Source: an uncultured Acidimicrobiaceae bacterium (GTDB taxonomy: Bacteria > Actinomycetota > Acidimicrobiia > Acidimicrobiales > Ilumatobacteraceae). From it: a stretch of 7,119 nt of DNA. The notes beneath the pieces are model-generated. The model saw only the letters and a list, made by a program, of their open reading frames with translations, did not search any database and was not told where the DNA came from. The position numbers were made by a program, and so were the translations under genes. Where the stretch lies: assembly GCA_903919215.1 (NCBI GenBank), contig CAIXHI010000355.1, positions 1 through 7,119 on the forward strand, read 5' to 3'. This document shows positions 1-6,028 of this stretch, in pieces (the stretch's first letter is position 1; the number at the start of each line of letters is the position of its first letter).

Positions 1-375
1 CTCCGCCTCGCGCCCCTCGGGCGGGCCGTACGGCCCGGCTCCGCCGGTCACCAGCGCCGTCACCCGCTGCGAATGATGCGCCGCCAACCCGAAGCCGATG
101 CGTCCACCCATCGAGTAGCCGAACACCGCCGCGCGGTCCAGCCCGCACGCGTCCAACACGCCCAGCACATCGGCCTCCATCGCCGCCAACGAGTAGTCCG
201 CCGGCGCAGCAGACCGCGGCGACTGCCCGTGCCCGCGCACATCGACCGTGATCACCTCGAAGACATCGGCCAACCCGTCCACATAGCCGTAACGCACCCA
301 GTCGGCCGACGACCGCATTCGCCCGTGCAACAGCACCACCGGCGGCCCGGAACCGGCTCGTTCGAAGTGCAACAC
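1..375 (-). CDS. alpha/beta hydrolase, N-terminal part (cut by window edge)
   Basis: The minus-strand frame is open for 125 codons from a GTG at 375 to base 1, with no stop, so the C-terminus lies outside. The translation has the alpha/beta-hydrolase layout: an N-terminal strand ending in VVLLHG (residues 13-18, oxyanion-hole region), the DVRGHGQS segment (45-52), and the nucleophile elbow GYSMGG with Ser88 as catalytic serine. The acid and histidine of the triad would lie beyond the edge. A stop (TAG, 394-396) sits seven codons upstream of the GTG, and no other usual start lies between them. AGG at 387-385 is a weak ribosome site, and TAAGGT (389-384) could be a -10 element. It is divergent from the yjjI-like gene, sharing a short promoter region. 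The substrate cannot be told; esterase, lactonase or C-C hydrolase are all possible. The family is confident, the function open. Confidence 0.85.
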   Translation of the reverse strand, partial: MLHFERAGSGPPVVLLHGRMRSSADWVRYGYVDGLADVFEVITVDVRGHGQSPRSAAPADYSLAAMEADVLGVLDACGLDRAAVFGYSMGGRIGFGLAAHHSQRVTALVTGGAGPYGPPEGREAE

Positions 376-436
376 GACACCGGACCTTATGCCCTACAGG
401 ACACTTGACACATGCCCGTACCGTGAAGGCGTGGAC
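376..436. promoter_or_regulatory. divergent promoter region, hydrolase / yjjI-like gene
   Basis: These 61 bases separate the divergent starts of the hydrolase (375, minus) and the glycyl radical enzyme (437, plus), so both promoters must lie here or inside the neighbouring genes. On the plus strand there is TTGACA (405-410) and TACCGT (419-424). Their 8-base spacing is too short for a normal -35/-10 pair, so TACCGT alone is the better -10 candidate. On the minus strand TAAGGT (389-384) is a -10 candidate. I find no clear FNR-type or other palindromic operator. Confidence 0.4.
419..430 (+). promoter_or_regulatory. possible -10 element for a leaderless yjjI-like transcript
   Basis: TACCGT (419-424) fits the actinobacterial -10 pattern TANNNT and is followed by exactly six bases before an in-frame GTG at 431. 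The same geometry occurs before the TrpB2-like and DtxR-type genes. If transcription starts at 431, the mRNA would be leaderless and the protein would begin two codons earlier than annotated. The competing reading is a leadered mRNA using GAAGG (425-429) as ribosome site for the ATG at 437. No good -35 is seen at normal spacing. Confidence 0.35.
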
Positions 437-1996
437 ATGAATGAGTTTGAGACGCGCGCCGCTGCACTCGTGCAGGACGGATCGCTCGGCTATGACCAGA
501 AGGTGCGTCGCCTGGCTTCGCTCGCCACCGAGTCGCTGCCCTATCCCGCCATCTCCGAGGCCTGTGCCGAGGCGCTCTCCAAGCGGGTCATTTGCGACAT
601 GTACGAGGGTCACGCGCCGTTCACCGCGCGCTACATCCTTCCCGACTACGAGAAGGCCATCCAGCAGGGCCTCGCCTTTCTGGAGATGCCGCCGCCGCAG
701 GATCTCGACGACGCCCTCGCGTTCCTGATGATCATGTACGTCAACGTCCCGTCCGTCACCACCTACCCGGTGTACCTGGGCGATCTCGACAAGGTGCTCG
801 CACCGTTCCTTGCCCCTGGCGGACCGGACGCGGAGATTACCGACGCGGAACTGGACAAGAAGCTGCGCCGCTTCTGGATGCAGATCGACCGCATCCTGCC
901 CGACGCGTTCGCCCACCTCGACCTCGGCCCGCACGACAGCCGCATCACCCGCTCGATCTTCCGCGTCGAGCGCAGCCTGCGCCAGGCCGTCCCGAACATC
1001 ACGCTGAAGGTCGACCCGACCATCACCCCCGACGACCTCATCGAGGACGGTGTGCGCACCGTGTTCGAGACCGGCAAACCGCACTTCGTCAACCACCCGA
1101 TGATGGTCGGCGACCATGGCGAGCACTACGCCGCGGTGAGTTGCTACAACTCGCTGAAGATCGGCGGCGGCGCCCACACGTTGGTGCGGATGAACCTCAA
1201 AGAAGTCACGCTGCGCCACCAAGGCGACGTTGACAGCTTCCTCACCGACACGCTCCCCCGCTACGTGGAACTGACCGCCGAATTGGCCGAGGCCCGCATC
1301 CGTTCGCTCGTCGAGGATCAGAAGTTCTACGAGACCCACTGGTTGGCGGTCGAAGGCTTCATCGACATCACACGTTTCTCGGCGATGTTCGGCATCTTCG
1401 GCCTGGCCGACTGCGTGAACTTGCTGATGGCCCACCAGGGTCGGCCCGACGCCCGCTACGGCCACGACGCCGACGCCGACGCGCTCTCGATCCGAGTCGT
1501 CGAGCGTGTCGCCGAACTGGTGGCCGCCCGGCCCATGCCGTACTGCGAGGGCGGCAACGGCTTCGCCTACCTGCACAGCCAGAGTGGCATCGACCTCGAC
1601 GACGACGTCACCGCCGGCACCCGCATTCCCGTCGGCGACGAGCCGGGCATGCTCGAGCACATCACGACATGTGCGCCACACCACCACCTCTTCGCCAGTG
1701 GGGTCAGCGACATCTTCCACGTCGACGAGACCGCCGTGCGTAACCCGCAGGCGATGGTCGACATCATCCGCGGCGGTTTCGCCAGCGGTATGCGCGACTT
1801 CACGTTCAACCTGGACTCGAACGAGTTCATCCGCATCACCGGCTACCTCGTGCGCAAGAGCGATATCGCCGGTATCGCCGCCACCGGCAGCGCCCGCCAC
1901 ACCAGCGACCACCTCGCCGCCGGCTCGGAAGCCAGCTACCACCTCACCCAACGCGCCGTGAAGCGAGTGCGGGCGCACGAGTTGTCGCCGAAGTGA
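437..1996 (+). CDS. yjjI: YjjI-family glycyl radical enzyme
   Basis: This 519-residue protein matches the YjjI (DUF3029) family of glycyl radical enzymes in length (E. coli YjjI is about 515) and in C-terminal layout. The radical site is the RITGYLVR segment with Gly469, fifty residues from the end, corresponding to the RVxGY motif of the superfamily. The best candidate for the catalytic thiyl cysteine is Cys236 in the AAVSCYNS segment, followed by a GGGAHTLVRMNL stretch. Other conserved-looking sites are YCEGGNGF (Cys370) and CAPHHH (Cys412, His415-417). These enzymes are cytoplasmic and oxygen-labile once activated. The next gene, its activase, overlaps it by four bases. The ATG at 437 has GAAGG seven bases upstream; GTG at 431 is an alternative leaderless start. 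I do not assign a reaction: the family's substrate cannot be read from this sequence. Family confident, reaction unknown. Confidence 0.93.
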   Translation: MNEFETRAAALVQDGSLGYDQKVRRLASLATESLPYPAISEACAEALSKRVICDMYEGHAPFTARYILPDYEKAIQQGLAFLEMPPPQDLDDALAFLMIMYVNVPSVTTYPVYLGDLDKVLAPFLAPGGPDAEITDAELDKKLRRFWMQIDRILPDAFAHLDLGPHDSRITRSIFRVERSLRQAVPNITLKVDPTITPDDLIEDGVRTVFETGKPHFVNHPMMVGDHGEHYAAVSCYNSLKIGGGAHTLVRMNLKEVTLRHQGDVDSFLTDTLPRYVELTAELAEARIRSLVEDQKFYETHWLAVEGFIDITRFSAMFGIFGLADCVNLLMAHQGRPDARYGHDADADALSIRVVERVAELVAARPMPYCEGGNGFAYLHSQSGIDLDDDVTAGTRIPVGDEPGMLEHITTCAPHHHLFASGVSDIFHVDETAVRNPQAMVDIIRGGFASGMRDFTFNLDSNEFIRITGYLVRKSDIAGIAATGSARHTSDHLAAGSEASYHLTQRAVKRVRAHELSPK

Positions 1997-2721
1997 CAGG
2001 TACGGGCTTCGTCGCCGGCACTATCACGTTCAGCGTCGTCGACGGTCCGGGCAACCGGTTCGCGATCTTCCTGCAGGGCTGCAACTTCGACTGCGTCGCG
2101 TGCCACAACCCGCAGACCATCCCCCACGCCGAGGGCACGCATTTCGAGACCTCCATCGACGACCTGCTGGTGAAGATCCGCAAGGCCGCGCCGTTCCTCA
2201 GCGGTATCACCGTGTCCGGCGGCGAAGCCACGCAACAGGCCGAGTTCGTGCACAGCCTGTTCACGGCGGTGAAGGCCGACCCGCAACTCGGCCGTCTGAC
2301 CTGCTTCGTCGATTCGAACGGCGCCTGCCCGCCGTCCACGTGGGCATCGCTCGACCCGGTGATGGACGGGGCGATGATCGACCTCAAGTGTCTCGACCCC
2401 GACATCCACCTGTCGATGACTGCGCAGCCCAACGACGAGGTGCTCGCCTCGATCCGCCAGCTGCACGCGATGGGCAAGCTGTATGAGGTGCGTCTGTTGC
2501 TGCTGGCAGGCGTCAACGACGACCCGGCCCTGCTGCGCCGCACCGGCGAGTGGTTGGCCGCGATCGACCCGCAGATGCGTCTCAAACTGATCGGCTTTCG
2601 CGCCCACGGTGCCCGCCCGCACGACCCACCCCTGGTGGAGCCGACCCCCGACCAGCGTGAGGCCGTGGCCGACCTGCTGGCCGCCACCCCCGGCGCCACC
2701 TTCGACATCTGCCTCATCTAG
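1993..2721 (+). CDS. yjjW: YjjW-type glycyl radical enzyme activase (radical SAM)
   Basis: This 242-residue radical-SAM protein should bind a [4Fe-4S] cluster, cleave S-adenosylmethionine and abstract hydrogen from Gly469 of the upstream enzyme. It has the activase opening SVVDGPGNR (14-22), the cluster motif CNFDCVAC (Cys30, Cys34, Cys37; CX3CX2C as in pyruvate formate-lyase activase), and the SAM-binding SGGEAT segment (Gly76, Gly77, Glu78). LTCFVDSNG and DGAMIDLK further on also fit YjjW. The GTG start shares GTGA with the TGA of the previous gene, implying translational coupling and matched expression. Unusually, no cysteines lie between the cluster motif and the GGE motif, so the ferredoxin-like [4Fe-4S] insert known in many activases, and which I recall in E. 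coli YjjW (about 287 residues), is absent. The rest of the fold looks intact, so this is probably a natural compact form, not a broken gene. Confidence 0.92.
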   Translation: MTGTGFVAGTITFSVVDGPGNRFAIFLQGCNFDCVACHNPQTIPHAEGTHFETSIDDLLVKIRKAAPFLSGITVSGGEATQQAEFVHSLFTAVKADPQLGRLTCFVDSNGACPPSTWASLDPVMDGAMIDLKCLDPDIHLSMTAQPNDEVLASIRQLHAMGKLYEVRLLLLAGVNDDPALLRRTGEWLAAIDPQMRLKLIGFRAHGARPHDPPLVEPTPDQREAVADLLAATPGATFDICLI

Positions 2722-2767
2722 CCCAAGTCGGCGTTCAGGTACGGACAGGTCAGGCGCCACCGCCGAC
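2722..2767. repeat. hairpin-forming 46-base repeat, copy 1
   Basis: This copy begins immediately after the activase stop codon. It matches copy 2, 61 bases downstream, at 45 of 46 positions (C at 2742 against T at 2803). Its ends are complementary: CAAGTCGGCG (2724-2733) pairs perfectly with CGCCGACTTG (2761-2770), a 10-base-pair stem with a 27-base loop. The loop holds CAGGT twice and the palindrome GGCGCC (2753-2758). No T-run follows, so it is not a classic intrinsic terminator. It could be a dispersed palindromic repeat, an mRNA-stabilising 3' structure or a protein site. Confidence 0.85.
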
Positions 2768-2782
2768 TTGTGCGCGGCCCAA

Positions 2783-2828
2783 CCCAAGTCGGCGTTCAGG
2801 TATGGACAGGTCAGGCGCCACCGCCGAC
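2783..2828. repeat. hairpin-forming 46-base repeat, copy 2
   Basis: This is the second copy, in direct orientation, ending 52 bases before the helicase ATG. The right flank differs from copy 1, yet pairing is kept in another way: CCCAAGTCGGCG (2783-2794) pairs with CGCCGAC (2822-2828), then, after one unpaired A (2829), with TTGGG (2830-2834), giving 12 base pairs. Preservation of a long stem despite different flanks suggests the folded form matters. The loop sequence is almost identical to copy 1, so the loop may also be recognised. Confidence 0.85.
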
Positions 2829-2842
2829 ATTGGGGGGTGGCG

Positions 2843-2858
2843 CGGTTGTGCGGTTGTG
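2843..2858 (+). repeat. 8-base tandem repeat upstream of the helicase
   Basis: CGGTTGTG occurs twice back to back (2843-2850 and 2851-2858), ending 22 bases before the helicase ATG. It lies where promoter or activator elements are expected, but no convincing -35/-10 pair surrounds it. It may be a regulatory direct repeat or chance. Confidence 0.45.
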
Positions 2859-2880
2859 ACTTGGCACACTGGTGGCCCCG

Positions 2881-4539
2881 ATGAGCGACCGTGTGCAACT
2901 CCGACCCTGGCAGCGAGCCGCGTTCGACAAGTTCGCGGCCAGCGAGTACCGGGACTACCTGGCCGTCGCCACCCCGGGCGCCGGTAAGACCACGTTCGCC
3001 CTGGCCTGCGCCCGTTGGGTGCTGGCTCAGGAGCGGCGGCGGGTCATCGTCGTGGCCCCCACCACCCACCTCAAGACCCAGTGGGTGCAGGCCGCGCACC
3101 GGATGGGCCTGGAGCTGGACCACCAGTGGTCGCCGACTGACGGGATTTCAAAGGACGTACACGGCATCGTCACCACCTACCAGCAGGTGAGCATGCCCGA
3201 CACGGCCAAGAAGTTGCGCGGTCTGGCCAACGATGCGTTCGTGATCCTCGACGAGATTCACCACGCCGGCGACGAGCGAGCATGGGGTGACGGTGTGCGC
3301 ACCGCATTCGAGCTGGCCAACCGCCGCCTGTGCCTCAGCGGTACCCCGTTCCGCAGCGACACCGCCAGCATCCCCTTCGTGCGCTACGAGGAAACCGGCG
3401 TCGGCGGCGAGGCGCAGCCCGACTTCACCTACGGTTATGCCGACGCGCTACGCGACGGCGGCGTGGTGCGCCCGGTGTACTTCCCGCGCTTCGACGGGTT
3501 GATGGAGTGGAGCGCGCCGGACGGCAGCATCCTCAGCGCCAACTTCCACGATGAACTCGACCGGGCCGGCAGCAGCCACCGCCTACGCGCCGCACTCAGC
3601 CTGGAGGGCGACTGGCTGGCAGCGGTGATGGGCCAGGCGCACGACCGGCTGATGTACATCCGCCAGACCCACCCCGACGCCGGCGGCCTGGCGATCTGCA
3701 TGGATCAGGACCACGCCCGCGACATCGCCCGTCTGATCCGCAACCGCTACCAGGTCGAGTGCGACGTCGTGGTCAGCGACGACCCTGACGCCAGCAACAA
3801 GATCGCCGCCTTCGCCAAGAGCAACAAACCCTGGCTGGTGGCCGTGCGCATGGTCAGCGAGGGTGTCGACATCCCCCGTCTGCGCGTCGGCGTCTACGCC
3901 AGCACGGTGGTCACCGAACTGTTCTTCCGTCAGGCCGTCGGCCGCTTCGTGCGCTGGACCCGTGGGCTCACCAGCCAGAAGGCGTACGTCTACCTGCCCG
4001 ATGATCCTCGACTGCGCACACACGCGTTCCAGATCGCCGAGGCACGCCGCCACGTACTGAAGCCACCCACCGAACGCGACGATGAGTTCACATCTGAGTT
4101 GGACTCCGAGTACACGGCGAAACAAGAACTCGACATGCTGCCCGAGCAGCTGTCGCTGTTCAGCGTGCTGTCGTCGTTCGCCACCGGCATGGCTGTCAGC
4201 GCCTTCACCGAGCTGGGCCTCACGTTGTTCGATGACGAGCCCGAGATACCGGAACCCGATGAAGCATCCGGGGTCGACGATGCGCTCGACCTTCCCGAGA
4301 TTCCCACCGACGCAGGCTTCCCGCTGACTGGAGCGAAGAGCATCGCCGAACGCAAGGAAGAACTGCGCCAGCGCAACATGGAACTGGCCAAGACGCTGGT
4401 CGACATCACCGGCTTCGGGCACGCAAAAGTGCAGAAGGAACTGAATCGGTTGTCCGGCATCACGTCCGTGGGCAGTGCGACGAACGGCGAACTGGAACGT
4501 CGCATCCGCCACGCGGAGCAATGGTTGAAGCGCCGCTAG
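2881..4539 (+). CDS. superfamily 2 DEAD/DEAH-type helicase (ResIII-like), stand-alone
   Basis: This 552-residue protein carries the SF2 motif set in order: LRPWQ near the N-terminus, motif I TPGAGKTT (31-38, Lys36), Ia APTTHLKTQW (59-68), II DEIHH (124-128), III SGTPFR (153-158), a second RecA-like domain beginning near GGLAICMDQ (268-276), V SEGVDIP (from 326) and VI QAVGRFVR (351-358). It should hydrolyse ATP and move on or remodel nucleic acid. The closest general type is the ResIII-like helicase of type III restriction enzymes, but no nuclease or methyltransferase motif or neighbour is visible. After the core there is an acidic linker (about 451-478) and a charged helical tail (about 485-552, ending EQWLKRR). 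ATG 2881 is chosen because GTGG lies just upstream; GTG at 2872 would add three residues. It is separated from the radical operon by repeats and probably has its own promoter. A DNA repair, RNA or defence role cannot be decided. Confidence 0.9.
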   Translation: MSDRVQLRPWQRAAFDKFAASEYRDYLAVATPGAGKTTFALACARWVLAQERRRVIVVAPTTHLKTQWVQAAHRMGLELDHQWSPTDGISKDVHGIVTTYQQVSMPDTAKKLRGLANDAFVILDEIHHAGDERAWGDGVRTAFELANRRLCLSGTPFRSDTASIPFVRYEETGVGGEAQPDFTYGYADALRDGGVVRPVYFPRFDGLMEWSAPDGSILSANFHDELDRAGSSHRLRAALSLEGDWLAAVMGQAHDRLMYIRQTHPDAGGLAICMDQDHARDIARLIRNRYQVECDVVVSDDPDASNKIAAFAKSNKPWLVAVRMVSEGVDIPRLRVGVYASTVVTELFFRQAVGRFVRWTRGLTSQKAYVYLPDDPRLRTHAFQIAEARRHVLKPPTERDDEFTSELDSEYTAKQELDMLPEQLSLFSVLSSFATGMAVSAFTELGLTLFDDEPEIPEPDEASGVDDALDLPEIPTDAGFPLTGAKSIAERKEELRQRNMELAKTLVDITGFGHAKVQKELNRLSGITSVGSATNGELERRIRHAEQWLKRR

Positions 4540-4566
4540 GGCGTCAATGAATCCGGTGCCGCTGTA

Positions 4567-5937
4567 TCAGGCGTTGATGACAGGCACTTGCGCCATGGCG
4601 GCGGCAACGGCCTCATCGCTGAGATCGCGGTCGACCATGTTGCCGGCGAGGAAGCTCTCGTAGGCGGCGAGGTCGAGGTGGCCATGGCCGCACAGCGCGG
4701 TGAGGATGACCTTCTCCTCGCCCGACTCCTTGCACGCCAGCGCCTCGCGGATCGCCGCAGCCAGCGCGTGAGTGGGCTCGGGCGCCGGCACGATGCCCTC
4801 GCTGCGGGCGAACTGCAGCGCCGCCTGGAAGCATTCGATCTGCGGCACGGCGATGGCCTCGACGAGACCGAGCTCGTAGATGTGGCTGACCAGCGGCGAC
4901 ATACCGTGATAGCGCAGGCCACCAGCGTGAATTGGGTCGGGGATGAACCCGTGGCCCAGCGTGTGCATCTTCATCAGCGGTGTGAGCCCGGCGGTGTCGC
5001 CGAAGTCGTAGCGGTACTCGCCCTTGGTGAGGCTGGGGCAGGCGGCCGGTTCGACACAACGGATGGTGGGGTTCATCCTCCCGGCCAGCTTCTCGCGCAG
5101 GAACGGAAACGCGAGGCCACCGAAGTTCGAGCCGCCGCCGGTGCAACCCACGAGCACATCGGGTGTCTCGCCGACCTTGGCCAACTGGAGCAACGCCTCT
5201 TCACCGATGATCGTCTGGTGCAACAGCACGTGGTTCAGCACACTGCCGAGGGCGTAGCGCACGGTGGGATCGGCGACGGCCATCATCACGGCCTCGGAGA
5301 TCGCGATGCCCAGGCTGCCCGGGTGGTTGGGATCCTGTGCCAGCAGCGAGCGGCCGTACTCGGTCTCCATGCTCGGGCTGGGGTGCAGCGTCGCACCGTA
5401 GATCTCCATCATCGTCTTGCGGCCGGGCTTGGCGCGGTATGACGCAGCCACTTGCCACACCTCGCACTCCAGGCCGTACTGCGCGGTGGCGAACGCCAAC
5501 GCGGTACCCCACTGGCCAGCACCGGTCTCGGTGGTGAGCTTGCGGATCCCTTCCTGCTTGTTGTAATACGCCTGCGGCACCGCAGTGTTCGGCTTGTGCG
5601 AACCGGCAGGGCTGACACCTTCGTACTTGTAGTAAATGCGGGCCGGCGTACCGAGCAGCTTCTCCAAGCGGTGCGCACGGAACAACGGACTGGGCCGCCA
5701 CAGACGGTAGATATCGAGCACGCCACCCGGGATATCGATGTAGCGCTGAGTCGAGACTTCCTGCTCAATCAGTGCCATCGGGAACAGTGGAGCGAAGTCG
5801 TCCGGACCGGCGGGCTGCAGCGTTCCCGGGTGCAACGCCGGCGGAGGCGGTGACGGCAGATCGGGAATGACGTTGTACCACTGAGTAGGCATTTCGTCTT
5901 CGGTGAGCAGGATCTTGTTCGGGACTGCCGTGGACAT
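4567..5937 (-). CDS. trpB: TrpB2-type tryptophan synthase beta-like PLP enzyme
   Basis: This 456-residue fold-type II PLP enzyme belongs to the TrpB2 branch, which in other organisms makes tryptophan from indole and serine. It opens with the TrpB2-typical ILLTEDEMPTQWYN. It has the Schiff-base lysine in GSHKPNTA (Lys115), the catalytic-glutamate segment ETGAGQWG (Glu137), the phosphate loop GGGSN (267-271) and EPTHALA (Glu387). Near the C-terminus LCGHGHLDL has Cys416 where Ser is usual (the Ser377 equivalent of TrpB, next to the PLP ring nitrogen). No trpA or other trp gene is adjacent, so it may be an indole-salvage enzyme or have another substrate. It converges on the helicase with a 27-base gap. 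The ATG at 5937 has TACCGT six bases upstream; the alternative ATG at 5967 has AGGGGG eight bases upstream and would add ten residues. I prefer 5937 because known TrpB2 N-termini are short. Confidence 0.9.
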   Translation of the reverse strand: MSTAVPNKILLTEDEMPTQWYNVIPDLPSPPPPALHPGTLQPAGPDDFAPLFPMALIEQEVSTQRYIDIPGGVLDIYRLWRPSPLFRAHRLEKLLGTPARIYYKYEGVSPAGSHKPNTAVPQAYYNKQEGIRKLTTETGAGQWGTALAFATAQYGLECEVWQVAASYRAKPGRKTMMEIYGATLHPSPSMETEYGRSLLAQDPNHPGSLGIAISEAVMMAVADPTVRYALGSVLNHVLLHQTIIGEEALLQLAKVGETPDVLVGCTGGGSNFGGLAFPFLREKLAGRMNPTIRCVEPAACPSLTKGEYRYDFGDTAGLTPLMKMHTLGHGFIPDPIHAGGLRYHGMSPLVSHIYELGLVEAIAVPQIECFQAALQFARSEGIVPAPEPTHALAAAIREALACKESGEEKVILTALCGHGHLDLAAYESFLAGNMVDRDLSDEAVAAAMAQVPVINA

Positions 5938-5949
5938 GTCCGCACGGTA
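5938..5949 (-). promoter_or_regulatory. possible -10 element for a leaderless trpB2-like transcript
   Basis: On the minus strand TACCGT (5949-5944) is followed by six bases and then the ATG at 5937, the same arrangement as before the yjjI-like gene. It would give a transcript starting at or next to the ATG. If translation starts at 5967 instead, this hexamer is simply coding sequence. No -35 is evident. Confidence 0.35.
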
Positions 5950-6016
5950 GTGCGCAGTCGGCCCCATCCGCTAGACCCCCTGGCACGATGAATCCCCCCG
6001 TTCGTCTGCAGGGCAG

Positions 6017-6028
6017 TAGCCTGAGGCC
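6017..6028 (+). promoter_or_regulatory. possible -10 element for a leaderless regulator transcript
   Basis: TAGCCT (6017-6022) lies exactly six bases before the regulator ATG at 6029, and no well-spaced ribosome site is present (GAGG is only two bases from the ATG). The hexamer overlaps an imperfect 9-base inverted repeat, GCCTGAGGC (6019-6027), which could be an autoregulatory site but is too short to call. Confidence 0.4.

Noticed and set aside
73..408. Plus-strand open frame opposite the hydrolase
   Set aside because: The minus-strand frame encodes the nucleophile elbow and other hydrolase motifs; the plus-strand product is a His/Arg/Pro-rich shadow.
405..424. Sigma-70-type promoter TTGACA ... 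TACCGT
   Set aside because: The hexamers are only 8 bases apart, far from the normal 16-18. TTGACA is probably coincidental.
2722..2828. CRISPR array
   Set aside because: There are only two units, the spacer is 15 bases, and no cas gene is present. The repeats are longer than the spacer and fold on themselves.
2722..2834. Classic intrinsic terminator after the activase gene
   Set aside because: The stems are GC-rich but the loops are about 27 bases and no T-run follows on either strand. A termination role is not excluded, but the sequence does not meet the usual pattern.
1936..3123. Long minus-strand open frame (395 codons) across the activase and the repeats
   Set aside because: It lies opposite the activase, whose motifs are clear, and the start of the helicase. 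Its translation has no recognisable domain and is rich in shadow-type Arg/Gly/His runs. High GC makes such long antisense frames common.
3583..4521. Minus-strand open frame (312 codons) inside the helicase gene
   Set aside because: It is antisense to the well-supported helicase and its translation shows no domain; a shadow of biased codon use.
4540..4566. Terminator between the convergent helicase and TrpB2-like genes
   Set aside because: The 27-base gap contains no inverted repeat of useful length and no T-run.
4588..5442. Plus-strand open frame (284 codons) inside the TrpB2-like gene
   Set aside because: It is antisense to a protein with intact PLP motifs and has no recognisable motif of its own.
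6019..6027. DtxR-type operator at GCCTGAGGC
   Set aside because: Only a 9-base imperfect palindrome, much shorter than the 19-base DtxR box and lacking its TTAGG arms.
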